Source: Pseudomonas wuhanensis
Lineage (GTDB): Bacteria > Pseudomonadota > Gammaproteobacteria > Pseudomonadales > Pseudomonadaceae
DNA length: 64,000 nt
Reading direction: 5' to 3'
NCBI RefSeq assembly: GCF_030687395.1
Contig: NZ_CP117430.1
Location: 5,208,001-5,272,000, forward strand
This document shows, piece by piece, positions 45,137 through 53,395 of the stretch. How positions within the stretch are numbered: the first letter of the stretch is position 1; each line of letters opens with the position of its first letter. A program made the translations under genes and the position numbers. The notes under the pieces are model-generated. The model was not told the DNA's origin and searched no databases. It saw nothing but the letters and a program-made list of their open reading frames with translations.

Positions 45137-45832
45137 CTAGCGGTTGATTTTGATTTCCGTGCGACGGTTCAACGCACGGCCGTCAGCGGTTTTGTTATCA
45201 GCCACCGGCTGGCTTTCACCGGCACCGGTCACGGACACGAAGCTGCTGCGTGGCACGCCTTGGGATATCAGGTATTCCACCACTGAATGGGCGCGTCTAT
45301 CCGACAGTTTCTGATTGTAGGCATCACTGCCGACACTGTCGGTATGCCCGGTCACGGTCAGTTGGGCGCTGGAGGATTCCTGTTTCAGGCGCGTGGCAAT
45401 GGTGTTGAGTACGTCTTTATCGGCCGGGGTGAGCTTGGCCGAGTCGAACTGGAAGTGCACATCACGGATAACGATGACTTCTTCCTTGACCACCGCCGTC
45501 TCCTCGACCACCGGCGCAGGCGCTGGTGGAGGGCAACCGTCGGCATCGACCCGCACGCCTTTAGGTGTACCCGGGCACTTGTCGCGGCTGTCCGGCACGC
45601 CATCGCCGTCTTCATCGCCATCGCCATGCACCCAGCAATAGGCCGCTGCCGTGCCGCCGACCAGCAGCGCGCCATACCCCGCCCATGCCGAGCTTTCGGT
45701 CGCGCCGAGCCCTGCACCGATGACACCGCCGACACCCGCACAGGTCGGCCAGTCGGTTTTCTGTAAACCTGCGCAACCAGTCAACACACTGGTTAGCAGA
45801 ACCAAGGGTAATGCTGTCCGAATTATGCTCAT
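45137..45832 (-). CDS. OmpA-family lipoprotein with calcium-loop-like repeat (copy 1)
   Basis: The 231-residue protein has lipobox VLTGC. The layout matches the downstream copy: GAGLGATESSAWAGYG helix, acidic DGDEDGDGVPDSRDKCPGTP loop, Pro/Val linker, then the OmpA domain (VTGHTDSVGSDAYNQKLSDRR, GRALNRRTEIKINR). The two proteins differ most in linker and loop. This copy is transcribed first. Peptidoglycan binding is a family function; calcium binding is inferred from the Asp spacing. Confidence 0.88.
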   Translation of the reverse strand: MSIIRTALPLVLLTSVLTGCAGLQKTDWPTCAGVGGVIGAGLGATESSAWAGYGALLVGGTAAAYCWVHGDGDEDGDGVPDSRDKCPGTPKGVRVDADGCPPPAPAPVVEETAVVKEEVIVIRDVHFQFDSAKLTPADKDVLNTIATRLKQESSSAQLTVTGHTDSVGSDAYNQKLSDRRAHSVVEYLISQGVPRSSFVSVTGAGESQPVADNKTADGRALNRRTEIKINR

Positions 45833-46033
45833 CTAGTTCTTCTCCTGAGGGATCGGCTTAAAACCGATTCTAGGGAGTAAAGACCCGTCTTTTAATCTCC
45901 GCCAGCAATAGGCCATTGCTGTTTTGCCCCGTGTTCACGGAAGATCGGCGCTTTTTGGCTAAACCCGCGAGACGGAACGCTAGGCCCGGACGTTGGGGCA
46001 AGCTAGTCTTGGCGCTCTGATTGAGGATCTTCG

Positions 46034-46531
46034 ATGATTGCAGGTATTTCTTCGCGCACGCCCCAGCAGGCGTTGGCCGCTTTGCTTGATCGTTACGCCC
46101 CGGTGCGTCTGTTGCTGATTGGCGCCAGCGAATTCCCCGCGCTTGAGGCATTCAAGCTCGCGCACCCGGACAGCCTCGTCGCTTTTGCTGCGCCCGGGCC
46201 ACTGCCCGCCGAACTGGCAGCACAGCGGTTTGATCTGGCGCTGATGCTCGATTGCCTCGAACACTTGCCCAAGCGCGACGGCCTGAATCTGCTTGGCGGG
46301 ATACGCAACCTCAATGCCAGTCGCATTGCGGTGCTGGCCGACTTGCCGGCGTGCGGTTGGCAGGAGACGGACTTTTTCTCCCTGGCGCTGCAAGCCAGCG
46401 AACGCTTCCAGCGCGACGATCAAGTGCTGACCCTGTTTACCTACGATCTGCTTGACTATAAACAGGTGCCCGACTGGCTGAACTCACGCTTCTGGGCCAA
46501 TCCGGAAAACTTCGGGAAATATTGGTGGTAA
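46034..46531 (+). CDS. DUF6231-like protein with methyltransferase-like fold
   Basis: This soluble 165-residue protein has [17 protein letters not shown] and [26 protein letters not shown], which resemble motif I and the post-motif region of class I SAM methyltransferases, but the glycine-rich loop is weak. The end is [12 protein letters not shown]. Found widely in Pseudomonas; function unknown. It lies 4 bases before the YchJ-family gene, so they are co-transcribed. Confidence 0.7.
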   Translation: MIAGISSRTPQQALAALLDRYAPVRLLLIGASEFPALEAFKLAHPDSLVAFAAPGPLPAELAAQRFDLALMLDCLEHLPKRDGLNLLGGIRNLNASRIAVLADLPACGWQETDFFSLALQASERFQRDDQVLTLFTYDLLDYKQVPDWLNSRFWANPENFGKYWW

Positions 46532-46535
46532 CGCA

Positions 46536-47012
46536 ATGAGTACATCCATTTGCCCTTGCGGTAGCGGCACACTACTCGATGCCTGCTGTGGCCATTACCA
46601 CGCCGGCCACCCCGCCCCCAGCGCCGAAGTCTTGATGCGTTCGCGCTACAGCGCCTATGTACTGGGGCTGATCGACTATCTGGTGGCGACCACCCTGCCC
46701 GCACAACAGGCCGGCCTGGACCGCCAGTCGATCAGCGACTGGAGCGCCCAAAGCACCTGGCTGGGCCTGGAGGTGGAAAGCGCCGAGGTCTTCGGCGGAC
46801 AGCCGGAGCACGCTTTCGTCACCTTCACCGCTCGCTGGCACGACAGCAGCGGCGAACACAGCCACCGCGAACGTTCGTCATTCGTACAGAACGCCGGCCA
46901 TTGGTATTTCATCGACCCCACCGTATTACTCAAGGCCGGGCGTAACGATGCGTGCCCGTGCGCCAGCGGGCAGAAGTTCAAGAAGTGCTGCGCAAGTTAC
47001 TTTGGCGCTTGA
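46536..47012 (+). CDS. YchJ-family protein with two SEC-C motifs
   Basis: This 158-residue UPF0225/YchJ protein has an N-terminal [14 protein letters not shown] and a C-terminal [13 protein letters not shown], both Zn-binding SEC-C type, around a central NTF2-like domain ([27 protein letters not shown]). Cytoplasmic; role not established, although the SEC-C motif occurs in SecA and quality-control factors. It follows the DUF6231-like gene by 4 bases. Confidence 0.88.
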   Translation: MSTSICPCGSGTLLDACCGHYHAGHPAPSAEVLMRSRYSAYVLGLIDYLVATTLPAQQAGLDRQSISDWSAQSTWLGLEVESAEVFGGQPEHAFVTFTARWHDSSGEHSHRERSSFVQNAGHWYFIDPTVLLKAGRNDACPCASGQKFKKCCASYFGA

Positions 47013-47022
47013 GTTGATCCCT

Positions 47023-47087
47023 GTAGCAGCTGCCAAAGGCTGCGTTCGGCCGTAGCAGCTGTAGCAGCTGTAGCAGCTGCTACAAGG
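47023..47087. repeat. GTAGCAGCT intergenic repeat
   Basis: Three head-to-tail copies of GTAGCAGCT (47052-47078) follow CTGTAGCAGCTGCCAAAGGC and precede GCTACAAGG. The whole is an inverted structure (TGTAGCAGCT versus AGCAGCTGCTACA) common in Pseudomonas spacers, expanded here by the 9-base unit. Confidence 0.75.
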
Positions 47088-47099
47088 GAGAACACGACC

Positions 47100-47585
47100 A
47101 TGAACACCCGGCGGCGCGCATTACAGCTGCTCACCCTGCTCCTGTTTCTGGGGCTCGGCGGCTGTGCGTCGTGGTTCAGCGACGATCTGCCGGAGCCGCA
47201 GGTTCATCTAGTCAAGGTCGAGGTGGTCCGGGCCAAACTACTGGAACAGAAGTTCCTGCTGCACTTTCGCGTCGACAATCCCAATGACCAGGACCTGACG
47301 GTGCGTGCCCTGGAATATCGCATTCACCTCGGGGACATACTGCTGACCGAAGGCGAGCACGAACACTGGTTCACGGTCGGTCCCAATCGCAGCGCTTATT
47401 TAAAAGTGCCGATCCGCACCAACCTGTGGCCGAAAGTCCGGGACCTGGTGAAACTGCTGAAAAAACCCGACCAACCGATCCCCTATCGTCTGGAAGGTGA
47501 GCTGGAAACCGGTTTATTCATCGCGCACTACGTGCACCTGGCGCGCAATGGCGTGATAATCGCCGCCGATTTAATTCCGGAGTGA
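47100..47585 (+). CDS. LEA type 2 family lipoprotein
   Basis: The 161-residue protein has lipobox GLGGC. The mature domain is a late-embryogenesis-abundant type 2 (WHy-like) beta sandwich: [40 protein letters not shown] and an [15 protein letters not shown] strand. It is a membrane-anchored periplasmic protein whose physiological role in Pseudomonas is unknown. The His-rich SEC-C gene starts 5 bases after its stop. Confidence 0.85.
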   Translation: MNTRRRALQLLTLLLFLGLGGCASWFSDDLPEPQVHLVKVEVVRAKLLEQKFLLHFRVDNPNDQDLTVRALEYRIHLGDILLTEGEHEHWFTVGPNRSAYLKVPIRTNLWPKVRDLVKLLKKPDQPIPYRLEGELETGLFIAHYVHLARNGVIIAADLIPE

Positions 47586-47590
47586 CCCCG

Positions 47591-47800
47591 ATGACTCAGC
47601 AACCTCATGTCCATGGCCCTGACTGCAACCACGATCATGACCATCACGACCACCATGATCACGACCATGGCCATGTCCACGGCCCGAACTGCGGCCACGC
47701 CCACCAGGAACCGGTGCGCAACGCCCTGAAAGACGTCGGCCGCAACGATCCTTGCCCATGCGGCAATGGCAAGAAATTCAAGAAGTGCCACGGCGCTTGA
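47591..47800 (+). CDS. His-rich SEC-C metal-binding mini-protein
   Basis: This 69-residue protein has about 17 His within residues 6-37 ([15 protein letters not shown]) with Asp and two Cys. The C-terminal SEC-C motif is [21 protein letters not shown] ahead of ATG 47591 overlaps the previous stop. Metal storage or delivery (Zn, Ni or Co) is inferred from composition. It shares the SEC-C type with the YchJ-family gene 0.6 kb upstream. Confidence 0.85.
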   Translation: MTQQPHVHGPDCNHDHDHHDHHDHDHGHVHGPNCGHAHQEPVRNALKDVGRNDPCPCGNGKKFKKCHGA

Positions 47801-47838
47801 GGCTTCGGGCGGATATCTTTTTCGCCTGTTGAATCGCT

Positions 47839-47997
47839 ATCGCGGGCAAGCCCGCTCCCACAAGGTTATCGTCGTGCATAGATTGCGCGTACGACACAAA
47901 TCTACTGTGGGAGCGGGCTTGCCCGCGATGGCGGCGGCACATTCAACATCCCCGATGTCTGACACACCGCTATCGCGGGCAAGCCCGCTCCCACAGG
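47839..47997. repeat. Cluster of three REP elements
   Basis: REP copies at 47839-47865, 47905-47934 and 47971-47997 alternate in orientation. This is an odd-numbered array rather than a simple pair, and it abuts the stop of the isochorismatase-fold gene. Confidence 0.85.
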
Positions 47998-48001
47998 TTT
48001 T

Positions 48002-48559
48002 TTAGTCGGCCTGCAGAATTTTTGCGGTACTGATGACAGTTGCATACTCACCCTGCAAATTACCCAGCGACATCGCATGCACTTCCTCGGCTGAATGGGC
48101 GTTACCAAAAAAATCCGCCTTGTCGAAGGTAAAGCACGCATCCTCAGCAACCCACGCTTCAAACCCCAGGTTGCCGGCCGTTCGCGCCGTGGACTCCACC
48201 GAGTTGTGGGTCGCCACGCCGACGATGATCAACTGATCGATCCCCGCCTCCCGTAAACGCGCCTCCAGCCCCGTCGAACAAAAGGCATCCGGCACGTGTT
48301 TCTGAATCACTTGCTCGCCGGTCATGGGTTGAAAACGCTCCTGAAATTCCACCCCCGATTGCTGCGGCCAGAACACTGAATCCTCTGAGCGGGACAGGTG
48401 CTGCACATGAATCACCGGCCGCCCGGTTCGGCGCCAATGCCCCAGCAATTCCAGGATGCGCTCTTCGGCCTGAGGGTTGTTTCGGCGGCCCAACTTGGGA
48501 TGCAGGATGCCTTTTTGTTGATCGATGATGATCAGCGCCGCGTTTGTCTTGAGCTCCAT
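48002..48559 (-). CDS. Isochorismatase-fold (cysteine hydrolase superfamily) protein
   Basis: The protein has 185 residues. Family motifs are ALIIIDQQKGI (D13), VIQKHVPDAF (K87) and the cis-peptide/nucleophile segment VGVATHNSVESTARTA. At the position of the usual catalytic Cys this protein has Ser (S120), so nicotinamidase-like chemistry may be lost or changed. The start at 48559 is supported by AGGAGA upstream. Longer in-frame upstream sequence overlaps the divergent GST gene and is rejected. Confidence 0.82.
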   Translation of the reverse strand: MELKTNAALIIIDQQKGILHPKLGRRNNPQAEERILELLGHWRRTGRPVIHVQHLSRSEDSVFWPQQSGVEFQERFQPMTGEQVIQKHVPDAFCSTGLEARLREAGIDQLIIVGVATHNSVESTARTAGNLGFEAWVAEDACFTFDKADFFGNAHSAEEVHAMSLGNLQGEYATVISTAKILQAD

Positions 48560-48706
48560 GCCGACTTTTCTCCTGCCGGGGCATTGAATTCCCCGCACTT
48601 CAGCATCACCTCTTGCTACTGGCAAGCCATCAAACGCAAACAGGACGACCTGATGCCGACGGTCGCTGTCCGTACCTGACGATGTCTCTTGATAATGGAG
48701 TACTTC

Positions 48707-49351
48707 ATGATCGACCTGTATTACTGGACCACCCCCAACGGCCACAAGATTTCGATATTCCTGGAAGAAGCAGGCCTGCCGTACAACGTTTACCCGATTA
48801 ACATCAGCCAGAACGACCAGTTCAAACCCGAATTCCTGAAGATCTCGCCAAACAACAAAATCCCGGCCATCGTCGATCATGAGCCGGTCGATGGCGGTGA
48901 ACCGTTGGCATTGTTCGAGTCGGGGGCGATTCTGCTGTACCTGGCGGAGAAAACCGGCAAGCTTTTGCCCAAGGATCTGCGCGGGCGCCAGCAAGCGCTG
49001 CAATGGCTGTTTTGGCAGATGGGCGGCCTGGGGCCGATGGCCGGGCAGAATCATCACTTCAGCCAGTTCGCGCCAGAAAAAATCCCCTACGCGATCAAAC
49101 GCTACATCGACGAAACCGCCCGCCTTTATGGAGTACTGGATAAGCAACTGGCGAACAATGAATTTGTCGCCGGCAGCGAATACAGCATTGCCGACATGGC
49201 GATCTACCCGTGGATCGTTTCTCACAAGTGGCAGAGCCAGAACCTGGAAGACTTCCCCAACGTGCTGCGCTGGTTCAACCACATCCAGAACCGCCCGGCG
49301 ACGGTGAAGGCGTATGCGCTGGTGGCCAAGGTCAACCCGCCTAAATCCTGA
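48707..49351 (+). CDS. Glutathione S-transferase family protein, YfcG-like
   Basis: The 214-residue protein has an N-terminal thioredoxin-like domain (DLYYWTTPNGHKISIFLEEA) and LFESGAILLYLAEKTGKLLP, followed by an all-helical domain ending NRPATVKAYAL. TPNGHK matches the GSH-dependent disulfide-bond oxidoreductase (YfcG/YghU) group with Asn in the active site. GGAG at 48697-48700 sets ATG 48707. It is divergent from the isochorismatase-fold gene. Confidence 0.88.
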   Translation: MIDLYYWTTPNGHKISIFLEEAGLPYNVYPINISQNDQFKPEFLKISPNNKIPAIVDHEPVDGGEPLALFESGAILLYLAEKTGKLLPKDLRGRQQALQWLFWQMGGLGPMAGQNHHFSQFAPEKIPYAIKRYIDETARLYGVLDKQLANNEFVAGSEYSIADMAIYPWIVSHKWQSQNLEDFPNVLRWFNHIQNRPATVKAYALVAKVNPPKS

Positions 49352-49364
49352 GGCACCGCACTCT

Positions 49365-49475
49365 GATCGTTCCCATGCTCCGCGTGGGAATGCCTCAACG
49401 GACGCTCCGCGTTCGGCTCTAGATGTGACGCAGAGCGTCACGGGCTGCATTCACACGCAGAGCGTGGGAACGATC
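49365..49475. repeat. Long palindromic GATC-ended intergenic repeat
   Basis: GATCGTTCCCATGCTCCGCG mirrors CACGCAGAGCGTGGGAACGATC in outline, with an inner GACGCTCCGCGT / GACGCAGAGCGTC pair. It is the third copy of this family in the window and lies just past the GST stop. Confidence 0.85.
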
Positions 49476-49570
49476 ACCATAAAGAAATAAACCGCCGCCG
49501 CTTGCGCGGCCATCTCCTGCTCACTAACGTAGCGCCTTTATTGCGCCTCTACCCCCGCAGGAGCTTTGCC

Positions 49571-52021
49571 ATGGCCTCGCCAGCCCTCACACATTTTCTT
49601 CCCCGGTTCGGCGTTGCCGCTGCAGTGGCCGGTGTTTTAAGCCTGACCGGTTGTCAGACCTGGAACGCTCAAGACACCCTCCCGCCGACCTCCGGCGTGC
49701 AACCGCTCAAGGGCCTGGCGCAGAACGTTTCAATTCGCCGCAACGCCATGGGCATGCCGCTGATCGAGAGCAATAGCTTCCACGATGCGCTGTTCACCCT
49801 CGGCTACGTGCACGCCAGCGACCGCATCAGCCAAATGGTCACCCTGCGTTTGCTGGCCCAGGGCCGTCTGGCGGAGATGTCCGGTGCGGACCTGCTCGAT
49901 GCCGACCGCTACATGCGTGCAGTCAATCTGAAGAAAAGCGCGGGTGAGCTGTACAAGGCCTCTTCGCCGCGTCTCAAACGTTTCTTTGAAGTCTATGCCC
50001 GTGGGGTCAACGCCTACCTGTTCCGCTACCGCGACAAACTGCCTGCCGATCTCGCGGCCACTGGCTACAAGCCCGAATACTGGAAACCGGAAGATTCGGC
50101 GCTGATTTTCTGCCTGCTGAATTTCAGTCAATCGGCGAACCTGCCGGAAGAAATTTCCTCATTGATGCTGGCCCAGACGGTCAGTACCGACAAGCTGGCG
50201 TGGCTTGCGCCGTCCGCCCCTGACGAAAAACTGCCGGTCGCTGAAGCCGAAAAACTCCAGGGCATCAAACTCAACGGGCAAATCCCGGGGCTGAGCGAAA
50301 TCAGCAAAGCCACCGGCCAACTGTCCGACCTGAACCTGCTGGGCGCCACGTCTTCGAACAACTGGGCGATCGCCCCGCAACGCAGCCGCAGCGGCAAAAG
50401 CCTGCTGGCCAGCGACAGTCATGGGCCGCTGGGCGTGCCGGCGCTGTTCAGTTACGTGCAGATTCGCGCGCCGAAATACCAGGCGTCCGGCGTGACCATT
50501 GCCGGGTTACCGATGGTGCTCGGTGGTTTCAACGGCAAAGTGGCGTGGAGCATGACCACGGTCATGGGCGACAACCAGGATCTGTTCCTGGAAAAAATCA
50601 AACGTCAGGGCAATGGCCTTTCCTACGAAGTGGGCGGCAAATGGCAGCCGGCGATCGTGCGTAACGAAACCTACTTCGTCAAAGGCCAGAAGCCGATTCG
50701 CGAAGCGGTGTACGAAACCCGCCACGGGCCGTTGCTCAACAGTGCCCAAGGCACCGCGTTGGCCAATGGTTTCGGCCTGGCCTTGCAGACGCCGAACTTC
50801 ACCGACGACAAAACCCTGGATGCCTTTTTCGACCTGTCCCGAGCGCAGAGCGTCGAGAAAGCCTCGGACGCCAGCCGTGAAATACGCGCCATTGCGCTGA
50901 ATCTGGTGTTTGCCGATGCCAGCAACATCGGTTGGCAAGTCACCGGTCGCTACCCGAACCGTCGCGAAGGCGAAGGCTTGCTGCCATCGCCGGGTTGGGA
51001 AGGTCGCTACGACTGGGACGGTTACGCCGACCCGATGCTCCATCCGTATGACCAGGACCCGGCTCAAGGCTGGCTCGGCACCGCCAACCAGCGGGTCATT
51101 CCCCATGGCTACGGCATGCAACTGTCCAATTCCTGGTCGGCGCCGGAGCGCGGCGAACGCATGGCCGAACTGGCGGGCGTGGGCAAACACGACACACGCA
51201 GCCTGATCGCCATGCAATACGACCAGACCACCACCTTTGCCGCCAAACTGAAGAAGATGTTTGAAGCGCCAGGCATGTCCCAGCCACTCAAGCAAGCCAT
51301 CGAAGCGCTGCCAGTTGGCGATCGTGGCAAGGCTCGCGAGGCCTACACGCGCTTGATGGCTTTCGACGGCAAACTCAGCGCGACCTCCGCCGACGCGGCG
51401 ATCTACGAGCTGTTCCTGCAGGAAAGCACCAAGCAGATTTTCCTCGACGAACTGGGCCCGGAAAGCAGCCCGGCGTGGAAAGCCTTTATCGGCAACGGCA
51501 AGTTGTCTTACGCGGCGCAGGCCGATCATCTGCTGGGCCGTGAGGACAGTCCGTTCTGGGACGACCTGCGCACCCCGCAGAAAGAAGACAAAACGACGAT
51601 TCTCGCCCGCAGCCTGGCGGCCGCGATCAGCGCGGGTGACAGCCAGTTGGGTGGCGATCACAAAGCCTGGCAGTGGGGCAAACTGCATCGCTACGAGTGG
51701 AAGAACGCCAGTGGCCAGACCGTACGCGGTCCACTGGCGGCCGGCGGCGACCACACCACGCTCAACACCGCCGCGTTCACCTGGGGCCAGGACTTCAACA
51801 CCACGCTGGCGCCAGCCATGCGCTTTATCGTCGATTTCGGCCAGGCCGAACCGCTGATGGGCCAGAACGGTACCGGTCAATCCGGCAACCCGGCCAGCCC
51901 GCACTATCTCGACAGCGTCGATCCATGGCTCAAGGGGCAATACATGAGCCTGCCGATGCAGCCGCAGAACTTTGACAAGGTGTATGGCAAGACGCGGCTG
52001 ACGCTGACGCCTGGCAAGTAA
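49571..52021 (+). CDS. quiP: Penicillin-acylase family lipoprotein, QuiP-like acyl-homoserine-lactone acylase
   Basis: This 816-residue Ntn hydrolase precursor has lipobox SLTGC. AGGAG at 49560-49563 fixes ATG 49571. The alpha-chain start [15 protein letters not shown] and the autocatalytic junction [15 protein letters not shown] (candidate nucleophile S262 before NNW) are typical. [20 protein letters not shown] is the conserved late segment. Length, N-terminus and [19 protein letters not shown] suggest P. aeruginosa QuiP, which degrades long-chain AHL signals. The substrate here is not shown; other penicillin-acylase relatives act on other amides. Located in the periplasm. Confidence 0.78.
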   Translation: MASPALTHFLPRFGVAAAVAGVLSLTGCQTWNAQDTLPPTSGVQPLKGLAQNVSIRRNAMGMPLIESNSFHDALFTLGYVHASDRISQMVTLRLLAQGRLAEMSGADLLDADRYMRAVNLKKSAGELYKASSPRLKRFFEVYARGVNAYLFRYRDKLPADLAATGYKPEYWKPEDSALIFCLLNFSQSANLPEEISSLMLAQTVSTDKLAWLAPSAPDEKLPVAEAEKLQGIKLNGQIPGLSEISKATGQLSDLNLLGATSSNNWAIAPQRSRSGKSLLASDSHGPLGVPALFSYVQIRAPKYQASGVTIAGLPMVLGGFNGKVAWSMTTVMGDNQDLFLEKIKRQGNGLSYEVGGKWQPAIVRNETYFVKGQKPIREAVYETRHGPLLNSAQGTALANGFGLALQTPNFTDDKTLDAFFDLSRAQSVEKASDASREIRAIALNLVFADASNIGWQVTGRYPNRREGEGLLPSPGWEGRYDWDGYADPMLHPYDQDPAQGWLGTANQRVIPHGYGMQLSNSWSAPERGERMAELAGVGKHDTRSLIAMQYDQTTTFAAKLKKMFEAPGMSQPLKQAIEALPVGDRGKAREAYTRLMAFDGKLSATSADAAIYELFLQESTKQIFLDELGPESSPAWKAFIGNGKLSYAAQADHLLGREDSPFWDDLRTPQKEDKTTILARSLAAAISAGDSQLGGDHKAWQWGKLHRYEWKNASGQTVRGPLAAGGDHTTLNTAAFTWGQDFNTTLAPAMRFIVDFGQAEPLMGQNGTGQSGNPASPHYLDSVDPWLKGQYMSLPMQPQNFDKVYGKTRLTLTPGK

Positions 52022-52027
52022 CCTCAA

Positions 52028-52270
52028 GTGGGACCGGGCTTGCTCGCGAAAGCATGCTGCCGGTCCCATTGATGCTGAAAATCCATTGTGGCGAGGGAGC
52101 TTGCTCCCGCTCGGCTGCGAAGCAGTCGCAAAACAGACGCCTGTGTTCTAACTGGATCTGCGCGGTGGCAGATTCGGGGCCGCTACGCGCCCCAGCGGGA
52201 GCAAGCTCCCTCGCCACAGGTGCGATGTTTCGTTCTAGAAACCTTAACTGGCTTGCTCGCGAAAGCGGCC
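52028..52270. repeat. Mixed REP elements of two subfamilies
   Basis: A single copy GTGGGACCGGGCTTGCTCGC lies at 52028. An inverted pair of the GGCGAGGGAGCTTGCTCCCG type spans about 52086-52220. A partial copy GGCTTGCTCGCGAAAGCGG lies near 52250-52269. These fill the 342-base spacer before the exonuclease gene; nothing else is seen in it except the ribosome region. Confidence 0.8.
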
Positions 52271-52363
52271 TGATTAACGCGTCCATTCTTCCTTGAAAAT
52301 AAATAGAACTTCTCGTCTCGCGCAAACCTCCTAGCTAGCAGGCCACTCCATTTGGGTAACAAT

Positions 52364-53395
52364 ATGGACCTTGTTATCGCGCGTCCTGAAGGTTTGTACT
52401 GCCCGCTCGGGGATTTCTATATCGATCCATGGCAGGCGGTAGAACGGTCAGTCATCACCCACGCCCATGGCGACCATGCTCGCCGTGGCAATCAACATTA
52501 TCTGGCGGCGGCACCGGGTGCGGGCATTCTGCGCGCGCGCCTGGGCCAAGACATCAACCTGCAAACGCTGCCCTATGGCGAGCCATTGCTGCACCGCGGC
52601 GTAAAGCTGAGTTTGCACCCTGCAGGCCACGTGCTCGGCTCAGCCCAAGTGCGTCTGGAATACGAGGGGCAAGTCTGGGTCGCCTCGGGGGATTACAAAA
52701 CCGAGCCCGACGGCACCTGTGCGCCGTTCGAACCGGTGCGCTGCCACACGTTCATCACCGAATCGACGTTCGGTCTGCCGATTTACCGTTGGCAACCCCA
52801 GACGCAAATCTTTGCCGAAATCAATCAATGGTGGCGAGCCAATGCTGCAGCCGACAAGGCCAGCGTGCTGTTCTGCTATTCCTTCGGCAAGGCTCAGCGG
52901 ATTCTCCACGGCATCGATGCCAGCCTCGGCCCCATTCTGGTACACGGCGCGGTTGAACCCATCAATCGGATTTATCGCGAGAGCGGCATTTATTTACCGC
53001 CAACGATCTATTCCGGCGAAGTGAAAAAACATGACCCGATGATGCGCAAAGCCTTGGTCCTCGCGCCGCCCTCGGCGGGTGCCAGCCCTTGGGTACGGCG
53101 TTTCGGTGACTACAGCGATGGCTTCGCCAGTGGCTGGATGCGCTTGCGCGGCACACGACGCCGGCGCGGCGTGGACCGCGGCTTCGTGCTGTCCGATCAC
53201 GCCGACTGGCCCGGCCTGCTCTGGGCCATCGAACAAACCGGAGCCGAACGCGTGATCGTCACCCATGGTTCGATCGGGGTACTGGTGCGTCAACTGCGCG
53301 AACAAGGCCTTGATGCCATGAGTTTCAGCACCGAATACGGCGATGATGAAGACGCCACCGTTCTCGAACCCGAGAGCGCCGAGGTGCTGGCATGA
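52364..53395 (+). CDS. Ligase-associated DNA exonuclease (metallo-beta-lactamase fold)
   Basis: The 343-residue protein carries the MBL motif ITHAHGDHARRG, a following HPAGHVLGSAQV, VASGDYK and ESTFGLP, as in the beta-CASP-like ligase-associated exonuclease family. A late LSDHADWPGLL and VTHGS complete the metal-binding set. The family acts with the adjacent ATP-dependent ligase in DNA repair. ATG 52364 is preferred to an in-frame TTG at 52352. It overlaps the ligase gene by 4 bases (ATGA). Confidence 0.9.
   Translation: MDLVIARPEGLYCPLGDFYIDPWQAVERSVITHAHGDHARRGNQHYLAAAPGAGILRARLGQDINLQTLPYGEPLLHRGVKLSLHPAGHVLGSAQVRLEYEGQVWVASGDYKTEPDGTCAPFEPVRCHTFITESTFGLPIYRWQPQTQIFAEINQWWRANAAADKASVLFCYSFGKAQRILHGIDASLGPILVHGAVEPINRIYRESGIYLPPTIYSGEVKKHDPMMRKALVLAPPSAGASPWVRRFGDYSDGFASGWMRLRGTRRRRGVDRGFVLSDHADWPGLLWAIEQTGAERVIVTHGSIGVLVRQLREQGLDAMSFSTEYGDDEDATVLEPESAEVLA

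Noticed and set aside
47839..47997. Possible CRISPR array
   Set aside because: The repeats are alternating inverted REP copies, not direct repeats with unique spacers of constant length.
48560..49450. In-frame upstream extension of the isochorismatase-fold gene
   Set aside because: It runs antisense through the GST gene; a good ribosome site and family start are at 48559.
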